Source: CBDCME01 sp965218865
GTDB taxonomy: Bacteria; Pseudomonadota; Alphaproteobacteria; JAAXGF01
Length of the DNA: 64,000 bases
Assembly (NCBI GenBank): GCA_965218865.1
Contig: CBDCME010000027.1
Coordinates: 62,001-126,000, forward strand
Reading direction: 5' to 3'
Position numbers and translations under genes: made by a program. The first letter of the stretch is position 1. The number at the start of each line of letters is the position of its first letter. The notes under the pieces are model-generated. The model did not search any database. It saw only the letters and a list, made by a program, of their open reading frames with translations, and was not told the DNA's origin. Below, in pieces: positions 25,412 to 34,407 of the stretch.

Positions 25412-26579
25412 TACCAACCGCCCTTAACATTGACTTGTGCGAGCCCACGCTCTGAGGCCGATGGACATGATCTTCCAAGGTTGGTCGGTCAGGTTGTTCC
25501 AGGCTTGGCAAGAGGCCTCGACGATGGCTTCATAGGAGTCGCAGACACGATTGGAGAGCCAGTTCTGGCGGAGGTATTGCCCGACATTTTCGGCGGGATT
25601 GAGCTCCGGGGACTTGGGTGGCAAAGGCACGAGGGAGATGTTCTCCGGGATGCCGAGTTTGGCAGTGGTGTGCCATGCGGCTTGGTCGAGCAGCACGACG
25701 GCATGGGCGTTTGGGGCAACGGCCCGGCTGATTTCCTCGAGATGCAGGTCCATGGCTTCAGTATTGGCGCGCGGCATGACCAGCGCCGCGCCCTCACCGC
25801 GCTCGGGGCAGATGGCGCCGAAGAGATACGCCGAAGAGGTCCGTAGGTCCTTGACCTGGCGCGGGCGCGATCCCTTTGGGGCCCACTGGCGCACCAGGCT
25901 GTTCTTCTGGCCGACGCGCATTTCATCTTGAAACCAAACCTCGATGGGCGTGTCCGGTGGCTGTGCCGCTACGATTTTCGCCAAGTGTTCGGGAAAACTT
26001 TTTTTTAAATTCCTCCTGTGCCCGCGCATCCTGGCCGACGTGGCGCGGGCGCGCGGAAATATGCGAGAACCCGAGCGCGGCCAGCAGCTTGCCGACGCTC
26101 CGCTCGTGATAGTCCACGCCGAAGCGCGTTCGGATCAGTTGCTTGAGATCGATGCAGCGCCAGCGCACGACCCCATCCCGTTCGGGATCGGGACCGGCCT
26201 CGATAGCCCGCGAAAGCGCCGCCATTTGCGACGGCGTCAACCGACGCAACGCCCCGTTCGGCTTGCGGTCGATCAGACCGGCCGGACCTCCCGCGTTGAA
26301 CCGGTGAACCCAGTCCCGCAACGTCTGCCGATCCATGCCGCCAATACCCGCCGCGCACGCTCGATCCATCCCATCGTAGATGGCCGCCATCGACAAAAGC
26401 CGTCGCGCCTGGTTCCCATCATCGCTCCGTGCCGCAAGAACACGGACTCTTTCAGCATCAAAGTCGTTTCGCAAAGGAATCGTTGGCATTGAACACACTC
26501 CCTTGTTGCCAACAACCTTGAATCACACAAAACCTAGCGTGTAAACCTTTGCGCGAGTCAAACTCTGGGGCGGTTGGTA
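25412..26579 (-). mobile_element. IS630-family element, copy 3
   Basis: 1168 bp, ends TACCAACC and GGTTGGTA, flanked by TTA at 25409-25411 and 26580-26582. Nearly identical to copies 4 and 6. Confidence 0.93.
25424..26498 (-). CDS. IS630 transposase in two frames joined at an A8 run (copy 3)
   Basis: The first frame (26498-25923) carries the HTH part and ends with EEFKKKFSRTLGENRSG...; the second (26029-25424) carries the DDE part from FPEHLAKIVAAQ. They overlap at GAATTTAAAAAAAAG. Losing one A, by +1 frameshifting or transcriptional slippage, would join them to a protein like that of copy 5. Acidic motifs WFQDEMRVG, LLDQAAWH and NPAENVGQYL are present. Confidence 0.75.
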
Positions 26580-26629
26580 TTAGACGCCTCGGACGGGTAC
26601 GCCAACACCATCTTGCTGGGAATTAACGC

Positions 26630-26937
26630 CCCGGCACCGCCTCAAGCTACCCTGGGCGCCGGCTTCGCCGGGTTAGGGTTTTCCATCCTGGTCGCGTTTG
26701 ACGTCGGCGAGAATGGCGAGCATCCAGGCTTGGAAGGAGCCGAGGTCGTCGGCGGACATCTCCCTCGGATAAGTGACGCTGGCCGTTTTCCCGTTCATGT
26801 TGAGCTTGGCGGTGACCAGATCGTCGGTCCTCGAGAAATACGCGCGCCGCCGCGGTGCCTTCTCGTTGGCCCGGATTTCGTTGATCTTCTTGTCTATATG
26901 CCGATTCAAGATACTCATCGAATTCCTCGCACGGATC
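26630..26937. repeat. About 300-bp duplicated segment, copy B
   Basis: Counterpart of 22994-23308. It begins CCCGGCACCGCCTCAAGC 50 bp from IS630 copy 3 and ends at CCTCGCACGGATC. It carries the intact version of the small minus-strand gene. Confidence 0.85.
26673..26918 (-). CDS. 81-residue conserved hypothetical, intact copy B
   Basis: Start ATG 26918 is preceded by GAGGAATTCG, a good ribosome site. The product reads MSILNRHIDKKINEIRANEK, APRRRAYFSRTDDLVTAKLN, MNGKTASVTYPREMSADDLG, SFQAWMLAILADVKRDQDGK P. It has a basic N-terminal helix and a C-terminal helix around a short beta segment. Two copies in one window, with mostly conservative differences (K/N, S/A, E/D), argue it is a real gene. 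Unknown function; possibly of phage origin. Confidence 0.6.
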   Translation of the reverse strand: MSILNRHIDKKINEIRANEKAPRRRAYFSRTDDLVTAKLNMNGKTASVTYPREMSADDLGSFQAWMLAILADVKRDQDGKP

Positions 26938-27059
26938 AATTCAGCGCCGCGATTATGCCACGGCGTCACCAAATTGGCTTGTCCGCGAGAACGATCGGTC
27001 GCGCGCCTTGCTCGTGTGCCGCGCAGGCCCTGCTGGGCAATCGTTCGTGTGCGCCGACC

Positions 27060-27188
27060 ATGAAACGTCTCGCCTTTATCCTTGTCTAATTTTTGGCCGC
27101 CGCGAGTGGGGAGGAGGCCCTTCCCCGCTACGGCGATGAATTTGATTGCGGGGTCTGCTCGGTGATGGAGATCGACCGGCTGACGGCC
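27060..27188 (+). pseudogene. Duplicate 5' fragment of the ArsR-NDUFA9-like gene
   Basis: Reads MKRLAFILV, TAA, then FLAAASGEEALPRYGDEFDC and GVCSVMEIDRLTA. It matches the start of the gene at 29433 (MKRLAFMIACLFAALSASGE...), and the similarity extends about 40 bp upstream (GCAATCGTTCGTGTGCGCC). It is cut after LTA. A TAA replaces the ninth or tenth codon, so it is dead. Confidence 0.8.
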
Positions 27189-27387
27189 TGCGACCTGCCC
27201 CTCTGCCGCCATGACGGCGCTCGCCCCCGTCGTCGCATCCTGCTCGCCCGTGGGTGTCCGCCGCGAAAGACGTGGTGAGGGCGCCCTTCTTGCTGCCAAC
27301 GACGGCAACTGGCGGGAGCCATCTGGGGAACGTCCGTTGAAACTACGGAGATAGAGTCCTAGGTGAGTAAGAGGGGAGGTATCCAAG

Positions 27388-27933
27388 GTGATACCCAAAG
27401 CGAGGTCTTACGTCGGCTTGCTCGCGTCCGCGGCACTCTTGATTGTTTGCGGCGTCGAGGAGAGCGCGAACGCGGACGATGACCCGACCCATCTCGGAAT
27501 ACGCGCCGGTTGGTGCATGAATCATATAATACGCTTACCGGTTGACGTTGAGGGCAATCGCTTGGACAGCAAGATCCGTGGCGTAACTGTCGAGGAAGAA
27601 GCTGCGCAGGCATTTGCACGCGGTCCTTTTGCGAACGAGGCGCCCGGACGCGAAGGAAGAGGCTGTTTGGAGGAAGTTGCGGCCGACGCGGTAGGACCCG
27701 CCGTTTATCACAGCCATCAGTCAGGTGACCATGCGATTTGTATTAAAAAACTGCGCTCACTTGCGAATCTCTCTGATTCCTACTTCGCGTTTAAAGCGAT
27801 GAACGACGCTGCGCGTCTGTGGCGCGTGCAAGAGATTCGCGCCAACAAAAATGACCTGAAAAAGCAGTATGGAAGTTTTCGAAAGTGGTGTTGGCCGAGT
27901 CCGCTACGCCAGGCCTCGAACGAACAGTCATGA
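27388..27933 (+). CDS. Hypothetical secreted protein
   Basis: A GTG at 27388 preceded by GAGGGGAGG gives 181 residues. The N-terminus (IPKARSYVGLLASAALLIVC GVEESANADD) is a good signal peptide with cleavage near SANAD. The mature part has several Cys (CMNHI, GCLEEV, AICIKK, KWCW) and no known domain. It stands alone between duplicated fragments. Moderate confidence that it is expressed. Confidence 0.5.
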   Translation: MIPKARSYVGLLASAALLIVCGVEESANADDDPTHLGIRAGWCMNHIIRLPVDVEGNRLDSKIRGVTVEEEAAQAFARGPFANEAPGREGRGCLEEVAADAVGPAVYHSHQSGDHAICIKKLRSLANLSDSYFAFKAMNDAARLWRVQEIRANKNDLKKQYGSFRKWCWPSPLRQASNEQS

Positions 27934-28049
27934 TTGTGGTGGGCTCCGTCGAACGCCGCTCGGGAGCGTTTTACGACGAAAGACCGCGGTGTGGCTTCGT
28001 CTCGGTCGGGCCAGGTGCGTTATAACCAATCTAGGGAGGGCCGCGAGCG

Positions 28050-29135
28050 CTAGTCCCCGCGGTTCCGCAGCAGGCCGGCTACGGCCACGCATTCGAGGCC
28101 GAACGGCAGGTAACCCGCATAACCGAGAACAGGCATCTCGAAGACCTGGAAGCGATGCACGAACGGCACCGAGTATTGCCAGTACGCGAGGCTGTTATAG
28201 TTCCACATTTCCCAGAAGAAACCACAGATCAGCGCCGCTAGCGCGGGAACCACGACCGGCCGCCAGTCCCCGTGTTTCAGGGCGGAAAAGACCGTTTCCT
28301 GGCCCACGATCGCCTGGATCGAGACGATGATCAACAAAGGGGCGATCCACAGCAGTGGAAACAGGTAGTCGGGCCATACGCCGATCCCCGCGAGAGCCGT
28401 CGCCACGAAAATCAACACGGTCCAGCCCAACCGTACGTGATGCCGGACCTCCAGCGGAAAGAACCCGGTGAGGGACTGAAACCGGTTCGGAAAGGATTTG
28501 AGGAATTCGGCGGTCCCTATCACGGCCGGCAGCACGGTGGAAAAGGAAAGGGTCGCGATCAAGAAGTACCGCCACGGGCCGAAATCCTCGATACCCAGAT
28601 AGTGCCAGTTCTGGACGAAACGGTTCAGGTATTCGAAACACCACCAGAACGCCGCGCCGAGGGGGAAAAGGGCGGTGAAGAAACCGGGCCGGCTTAACAT
28701 TGAGCAACGACCGGTTCGAACCATCGTCAGCCCATTAACGACGAGAATATAGCCTGCCCACAGGAAGAAGAAGGAATAGGCCTGGACAGCGCCAAACCAG
28801 GGGAAGCGGTTCCACGCCAGAATCCACGAGACGAATGTGACCCCGGCCCCTAGCCAGCCCCACCAAGGAAACGGCCAGCGCCATGGCGCCGGTGCGCCGG
28901 ATTCCGCGGCACGCGCGAGCCTGACCAGGAACGGTAGGCAAACGGAGGCAACGGTCACGCCGACGATGAGGAGCGCGGTCCAAGAGAATGGCGCATGCTC
29001 GACGTAGAGCGTTCTCGGCGGAAACTCCATATAGGGAGCGATGGGCATGCCCCATGCGAACACGCCGCCGATCGGGGCACCGATCAGTAGAGTGGCCCCC
29101 ATGCCGCCGATGAGTGCGCCTTTCCTTTCCCACAT
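28050..29135 (-). CDS. Multi-pass membrane protein of unknown function
   Basis: From ATG 29135 the product has 361 residues with about nine or ten hydrophobic helices, for example GATLLIGAPIGGVFAWGMPI, WTALLIVGVTVASVCLPFLV and AYSFFFLWAGYILVVNGLTM. Aromatic-rich stretches AAFWWCFEYLNRFVQNWHYL and CGFFWEMWNYNSLAYWQYSV are distinctive. The longer frame from 29210 adds a basic, non-hydrophobic leader and is less likely. No transporter signature recognised. It is a single gene on the minus strand. Confidence 0.65.
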   Translation of the reverse strand: MWERKGALIGGMGATLLIGAPIGGVFAWGMPIAPYMEFPPRTLYVEHAPFSWTALLIVGVTVASVCLPFLVRLARAAESGAPAPWRWPFPWWGWLGAGVTFVSWILAWNRFPWFGAVQAYSFFFLWAGYILVVNGLTMVRTGRCSMLSRPGFFTALFPLGAAFWWCFEYLNRFVQNWHYLGIEDFGPWRYFLIATLSFSTVLPAVIGTAEFLKSFPNRFQSLTGFFPLEVRHHVRLGWTVLIFVATALAGIGVWPDYLFPLLWIAPLLIIVSIQAIVGQETVFSALKHGDWRPVVVPALAALICGFFWEMWNYNSLAYWQYSVPFVHRFQVFEMPVLGYAGYLPFGLECVAVAGLLRNRGD

Positions 29136-29432
29136 GGGGTGAGCGTACACCCTGGCGTTCCGGCACACCAACCGATGTGCCTTCCTCCGCCTGGCGTAAA
29201 ATAAAGACAAACTGCGGCGCCCACACCGACGATCGAATTTCCCTCGAACAAACCGCCGAGAGCCGATTCGACTTTAGAATTTCTCGCGGCGCACGAGGCG
29301 ATCGGCGGACAGAATGGTTATCGTCGCACGCTTCCAGCCGGCGCGTTTTCTTGCCCTCATTCCAATAAATCGGCAACGCCCAGCGCCGCGCCGCTTGCTG
29401 GACAATCGTTCGTTCATTAGTGTGCGCCGACC

Positions 29433-30854
29433 ATGAAACGTCTCGCCTTTATGATTGCGTGTTTGTTTGCCGCCCTTTCGGCGAGTGGCGAGGAGCCCCT
29501 ACCCCGCTACGGCAATGAATTGGATTGCGGGGTCTGCTCGGTGATGGAGATCGATCGGCTGACGGCCTTGCTCGGAGACGAGGCGCTCAGGGAATTGGTA
29601 TGCCGGCTGTCCTCCGAACGCTACACACTGAGGACTCTGAGTTCCGCGCTGGGCATGCCCCAGGGGCAGGTATTGCGGCGGATCAATACGCTGCGGGGAT
29701 GGGGATTGGTGCGGATGGTTCGGTTGGATTCGGCGAATACGATCGTCGAACCGATTCCGGGCGGCGGCGAACAGACTCTGCGGCGGTGGGCGTACAAATA
29801 TTGCCCTCAAGGCGACGCCTGCGGGATACCGGGCGCGAATGTGGAAGAAACTCGGCCTACGGAGAAAGCGCTCGGTGGTGGCGTGGCTTCGTCGTTCGCC
29901 AGCGGCGGGCTGAAGGGCAAATTGGTCACCGTTTTCGGCGGCAGCGGTTTTATCGGGCGTGAGCTGGTGAAACGATTGATCACCGCGGGTGCCCGGGTCC
30001 GCGTGGCCTCGCGAAAACCTCACCCGGGGCGGACCCCTAGGGGGCTGGGCAAGGACAGTCAGATCGAGCTGATGGCCGTGAACATCCGCGACGAGGCGAA
30101 AATCAAGGAAGCCGTCGCGGGTGCCCATATGGTGGTCAACCTGATCGGAATCCTGAACGAATCGGACGAGCAAGAATTTGGGGCCATTCATGTCGACGGC
30201 GCCCGCGCGATCGCCAAGGCCGCGGCGGAGGCGAAGGCCGAGCGGTTCGTGCAGGTTTCCTCGATCGCCGCTAATTCCTTGTCCCCATCCCATTACGCTC
30301 AGTCCAAGTCGGCCGGAGAAGGCGCCGTGGAGGACGAATTCGAGGGTCTCACGATCGTGCGTCCCAGTGTCGTCTTCGGCCCCGAGGACGGTTTCTTCAA
30401 CCGTCTGGCATCGCTCTCGCGGCATACCCCGTTTCTGCCCCTGTTGGGAGGTGGCAAGACACGTTATCAGCCTGTCTACGTCGGCGACGTCGGCGCGGCC
30501 ATCATCCGCATCCTGGAAGATCCGGGAACAAAAAATCATACCTACGAATTGGGCGGACCCCGGAAGATGACCATGCGCGAAGTCTTTTCCCTCGTGTCGA
30601 AGGAGTCGGGCCACCCGAGGCCGCTCGTGTCGCTCCCGATGTGGGTCGCCAATATCCCGGCCGAAATCCTTCAAAGGTTGCCGAACCCGTTGATTACGCG
30701 GGATTCCCTGAAACTGCTCGGGCGCGACGCCGTCGTCGGTCCCGGCGCCCTCGGCCTGGAGGATCTGGGCATCACGCCCACACCGTTCGAGGACGTGGTG
30801 CCGAAGTATCTCGGGCGCGACCACCGCGGCGACAAGTTCGCGCCGGAATATTGA
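29433..30854 (+). CDS. ArsR-type HTH fused to NDUFA9-like NAD(P)-binding protein
   Basis: 473 residues. The first 20 look like a signal peptide (MKRLAFMIACLFAALSASGE). Residues about 38-122 form a winged helix (MEIDRLTALLGDEALRELVC, LRTLSSALGMPQGQVLRRIN, TLRGWGLVRMV). The rest is an extended/atypical SDR of the complex I NDUFA9 type: TVFGGSGFIGRELVKRLITA (GxxGxxG 169-175), VNLIGILNES and ERFVQVSSIAANSLSPSHYA QSKSAGE. A start at 29544 (MEIDRL) would drop the signal and fit a cytoplasmic protein, since an exported winged helix makes little sense. NDUFA9-like proteins act in quinone or complex I biology; the role here is uncertain. Confidence 0.75.
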   Translation: MKRLAFMIACLFAALSASGEEPLPRYGNELDCGVCSVMEIDRLTALLGDEALRELVCRLSSERYTLRTLSSALGMPQGQVLRRINTLRGWGLVRMVRLDSANTIVEPIPGGGEQTLRRWAYKYCPQGDACGIPGANVEETRPTEKALGGGVASSFASGGLKGKLVTVFGGSGFIGRELVKRLITAGARVRVASRKPHPGRTPRGLGKDSQIELMAVNIRDEAKIKEAVAGAHMVVNLIGILNESDEQEFGAIHVDGARAIAKAAAEAKAERFVQVSSIAANSLSPSHYAQSKSAGEGAVEDEFEGLTIVRPSVVFGPEDGFFNRLASLSRHTPFLPLLGGGKTRYQPVYVGDVGAAIIRILEDPGTKNHTYELGGPRKMTMREVFSLVSKESGHPRPLVSLPMWVANIPAEILQRLPNPLITRDSLKLLGRDAVVGPGALGLEDLGITPTPFEDVVPKYLGRDHRGDKFAPEY

Positions 30855-30892
30855 CGCGGCGCATTGGCGCCGAGAACCAAGGTTCGATTGTT

Positions 30893-31313
30893 TTGTCGGG
30901 AGAAGACGATAAAAACGGACACCAACCGATAATCGTATTCGATACCGACTGCGTTCTTTGCAGCGGGATGGTGGCCTTCGTCCTGGCACATGAGCGCGAC
31001 AAGACTCTGCGCTTCGCTGGCGCTTGGTCGGAGAAAGGGCTCGAGCTTGCCGCGAGGTACGGCTTCACGAAATCCGATCTGGACGAAACCTTTCTGGTCA
31101 TCTCCGAGGATCGGGCGCTCGCGAGATCGGATGCCGGATTCGAGATTCTGCGGCACCTCCGGGCGCCGTGGCGCTGGCTCACGCTTGGTGCCGCGGGCGA
31201 TACGCGATTCGATCTACAGCTACGTCGCCCTCCGGCGCTATCGCTGGTTTGGGCGGAAACAGAGTTGTGTCCTCGTGCCGCCGCGCGAACGCCATCGTTT
31301 CATAGGTGACTGA
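30893..31313 (+). pseudogene. DCC-family thiol oxidoreductase-like protein, frameshifted
   Basis: The first frame shows PIIVFDTDCVLCSGMVAFVL, the D-x-x-C-x-x-C signature of DUF393/DCC proteins, then ARSDAGFEILRHLRAPWRWL. Near 31180 the frame is lost, and the family's C-terminus appears in the next frame: RLVPRAIRDSIYSYVALRRY, RWFGRKQSCVLVPPRERHRF, stop at 31313. One missing base explains it. The start is unclear; a TTG at 30893 is the closest in frame. It lies 38 bp after the NDUFA9-like gene, so it may be co-transcribed. Confidence 0.75.
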
Positions 31314-31330
31314 CCGCGTTCCTATCCTGG

Positions 31331-31861
31331 TTGCCTCGCCTGGACATCGTGGGATCCCTCTTGCCAATAGCGCGACCCTTGAGACGCATCGCGGAATCGT
31401 TTCAGTCGTTGGGGACCGACCGAGGCGGCATGGTCGTCGCGGTCACCGGCCTCGCGGCCACGATGAAACGGACGCTGCGCACGCACTTGGACGTTGATCG
31501 CCGAGGTCGCCGTGGCCCCTCCATTCCGGCGCTCCCGGCATACCTATTGACCAACAAGATTCACCGCACCCCAGAGGGTGCCAGACCCTGTGTTGGGGAG
31601 GTCACCCTCCCCGAGATCGAGGAGGCGCTGACACCTTTGCGTGTTCGGACCCATTCGCGGGAGCGCGACGCCCCCGGGTTGTTCGAACGCGCGCTTGGCG
31701 ATGAATTCAGCCGCCTGGAAATGCCGATTCGGGCGCTGCACAGCGGTGCGATCGATCCGTCTTCGCGGGAGAAGCGGCTGTCAAGCGCGGAGGCACAATC
31801 CTCTCCCGCGTCATCGGCCGAATCATTGGTTTTCCGCCCGCCGCCGAATGGATTCCGGTAG
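31331..31861 (+). CDS. Possible hypothetical protein, low support
   Basis: A 176-codon frame with a few coherent stretches (EVTLPEIEEALTPLRVRTHS, LFERALGDEFSRLEMPIRAL) but a Pro/Arg/Ser-rich remainder. I see no domain, and the interval 31314-31939 could equally be decayed DNA. Reported because no better candidate fills this 600-bp stretch. Confidence 0.25.
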   Translation: MPRLDIVGSLLPIARPLRRIAESFQSLGTDRGGMVVAVTGLAATMKRTLRTHLDVDRRGRRGPSIPALPAYLLTNKIHRTPEGARPCVGEVTLPEIEEALTPLRVRTHSRERDAPGLFERALGDEFSRLEMPIRALHSGAIDPSSREKRLSSAEAQSSPASSAESLVFRPPPNGFR

Positions 31862-31939
31862 GGGTGGAAATCGACGTTCGCGGGTCCAGTGAATGCTGGA
31901 CTCGCCGATTCGGAGACCAAATCTTCCGATCGCACCTAA

Positions 31940-33107
31940 TACCAACCGCCCTTAACATTGACTTGTGCGAGCCCACGCTCTGAGGCCGATGGACATGATC
32001 TTCCAAGGTTGGTCGGTCAGGTTGTTCCAGGCTTGGCAAGAGGCCTCGACGATGGCTTCATAGGAGTCGAAGACACGATTGGAGAGCCAGTTCTGGCGGA
32101 GGTATTGCCAGACATTTTCGGCGGGATTGAGCTCCGGGGACTTGGGTGGCAAAGGCACGAGGGAGATGTTCTCCGGGATGCCGAGTTTGGCAGTGGTGTG
32201 CCATGCGGCTTGGTCGAGCAGCACGACGGCATGGGCGTTTGGGGCAACGGCCCGGCTGATTTCCTCGAGATGCAGGTCCATGGCTTCAGTATTGGCGCGC
32301 GGCATGACCAGCGCCGCGCCCTCACCGCGCTCGGGGCAGATGGCGCCGAAGAGATACGCCGAAGAGGTCCGTAGGTCCTTGACCTGGCGCGGGCGCGATC
32401 CCTTTGGGGCCCACTGGCGCACCAGGCTGTTCTTCTGGCCGACGCGCATTTCATCTTGAAACCAAGCCTCGATGGGCGTGTCCGGTGGCTGTGCCGCTAC
32501 GATTTTCGCCAAGTGTTCGGGAAAACTTTTTTTTAAATTCCTCCTGTGCCCGCGCATCCTGGCCGACGTGGCGCGGGCGCGCGGAAATATGCGAGAACCC
32601 GAGCGCGGCCAGCAGCTTGCCGACGCTCCGCTCGTGATAGTCCACGCCGAAGCGCGTTCGGATCAGTTGCTTGAGATCGATGCAGCGCCAGCGCACGACC
32701 CCATCCCGTTCGGGATCGGGACCGGCCTCGATAGCCCGCGAAAGCGCCGCCATTTGCGACGGCGTCAACCGACGCAACGCCCCGTTCGGCTTGCGGTCGA
32801 TCAGACCGGCCGGACCTCCCGCGTTGAACCGGTGAACCCAGTCCCGCAACGTCTGCCGATCCATGCCGCCAATACCCGCCGCGCACGCTCGATCCATCCC
32901 ATCGTAGATGGCCGCCATCGACAAAAGCCGTCGCGCCTGGTTCCCATCATCGCTCCGTGCCGCAAGAACACGGACTCTTTCAGCATCAAAGTCGTTTCGC
33001 AAAGGAATCGTTGGCATTGAACACACTCCCTTGTTGCCAACAACCTTGAATCACACAAAACCTAGCGTGTAAACCTTTGCGCGAGTCAAACTCTGGGGCG
33101 GTTGGTA
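31940..33107 (-). mobile_element. IS630-family element, copy 4
   Basis: 1168 bp with the standard ends. The flanks are TAA on both sides (31937-31939 and 33108-33110), i.e. the same target read on the other strand. Confidence 0.93.
31952..33026 (-). CDS. IS630 transposase in two frames joined at an A8 run (copy 4)
   Basis: HTH frame 33026-32451 and DDE frame 32557-31952 overlap at the A8 run. Motifs WFQDEMRVG, LLDQAAWH and NPAENVWQYL are intact. One change (PIEAWFQ instead of PIEVWFQ) separates it from the other copies. Confidence 0.75.
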
Positions 33108-33110
33108 TAA

Positions 33111-33435
33111 GTCGCCGGGAACGCGATGGCGGAACCATCGTTCGGGAACGTTTCGGACTTCCCTCATGCGCTATCAGGTTGCGACCCGACGAGAACGGCC
33201 TCGATTATCCCCTTGATTCGGCACGGTTTGGTCCGATCCCCCTGCCCCACTTTCTGGTGCCGAAAAGCGAAACCCGAGAGAGCGTGGACCGGCATGGCCG
33301 GTTCCAGTTCTCGGTCCGAGTCTCCGTTTTCGGTGCCGGAATGATCGTTCACTATAGGGGTTGGCTGAAACCGGCCGACCCATCGTGACGCGGCGCGGCT
33401 TGCTGGGGTTTCTTTGACACTCTAGGCTCCGGCGG
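33111..33435. other. Region without a clear gene
   Basis: Between IS630 copy 4 and the first EamA transporter. A 72-codon plus frame at 33126-33344 shows no recognisable product. The last 40 bp (GCGCGGCTTGCTGGG to the ATG) recur before the second transporter and so mark the left end of the tandem duplication. Confidence 0.4.
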
Positions 33436-34335
33436 ATGAATTTCCCGAGAACCCTGCTGCCAGCGCTCGTCGTCGCCACCACGGCGGCGGCGTGGGGCGC
33501 TTGGTGGATCCCGTTGCGGACGATCGAGAAGAGCGGCCTAACCGGAGATTGGGCGACGTTCGCCGTTTACGCCGTGGGGACGATGATTCTGCTCCCAGTC
33601 GTGTGTTTCCGGAGCCGGTTTTTTATCTCCGGGGGTCTGCCCTTGCTGGCGGTCGGTGTATTTTTTGGCGCCGCCCTGGCAACTTGGAGCCATGGCCTCA
33701 TCACCGGCGACGTGGTGAGGGTGACGCTGTTGTTCTACCTGGCGCCGATATGGGGCACCTTGCTCGCCATCACGGTTTTGAAAGAATCGATGAACCTCCC
33801 GCGCGGACTTTCGATCGTCCTCGGCTTGAGCGGTGCGGCCGCGGTCCTCGGCCTCGAGGGAGGCTTGCCGATACCCCGCTCCGAAGGCGATTGGATGGGT
33901 GTGGTGGCCGGGATCTCGTTCGCGCTCTCGGCGACCTTCGCCCGCAAGTCGCCGGAGCTTGGCGGGTTCGAAAAGACCTTCGCCGCCTTCGTCGTGGCGG
34001 CGCTATTGGCGGCCTGTTTCGCCGTGTTTTTTCCGGTCGCGGGCGCGGCGGCGACCACCGGCGGGGTAATGGCGGCGCTTCCGCTCTTGGTGACCGCGAC
34101 CCTGTTATGGTTGCTTCCGATCACCTGGGCGCTGCTTTGGGGCGCCGCCCATCTCGATCCCGGCCGGGTTTCGATCCTACTGATGTTGGAGGTGGTGTCG
34201 GCGGCGGTGACCGCGACGGCGCTGACCGACGAACCCTTCGGCTGGCGCGGCTTCACGGGGTGCGTGTTGATCATCGCGGCCGGAACCGTCGAGGCCATCG
34301 ACCAGATACGCCGCCCGGCGCGAACGCCGTCATGA
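33436..34335 (+). CDS. EamA/DMT-family transporter, copy 1
   Basis: 299 residues, ten predicted transmembrane helices in two EamA halves. Typical segments are TTAAAWGAWWIPLRTIEKSG, HGLITGDVVRVTLLFYLAPI WGTLLAI and EVVSAAVTATALTDEPFGWR. DMT transporters export or import small metabolites; the substrate is unknown. Copy 2 follows directly, clearly by tandem duplication, but the proteins have diverged substantially, so the duplication is not recent. Confidence 0.88.
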   Translation: MNFPRTLLPALVVATTAAAWGAWWIPLRTIEKSGLTGDWATFAVYAVGTMILLPVVCFRSRFFISGGLPLLAVGVFFGAALATWSHGLITGDVVRVTLLFYLAPIWGTLLAITVLKESMNLPRGLSIVLGLSGAAAVLGLEGGLPIPRSEGDWMGVVAGISFALSATFARKSPELGGFEKTFAAFVVAALLAACFAVFFPVAGAAATTGGVMAALPLLVTATLLWLLPITWALLWGAAHLDPGRVSILLMLEVVSAAVTATALTDEPFGWRGFTGCVLIIAAGTVEAIDQIRRPARTPS

Positions 34336-34397
34336 GCCCGATCGAACGACGGCTCGCGATCATGGCGCGGCTTGCTGGGATTTCGTCCACGCACTAG
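34332..34397 (+). pseudogene. 5' remnant of mazG left by tandem duplication
   Basis: ATG 34332 overlaps the stop of transporter 1 and encodes MSPIERRLAIMARLAGISST H then TAG. This equals the start of mazG at 35301 (MSPIERLLAIMARLRDPETG). It marks the right boundary of the duplicated unit of roughly 970 bp. Confidence 0.85.
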
Positions 34398-34407
34398 GCT
34401 CCCGAGG

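Noticed and set aside
25409..26582. Composite transposon formed by IS630 copies 1-4
   Set aside because: Copies have individual target duplications and mixed orientation, and no shared cargo or outer duplication is visible.
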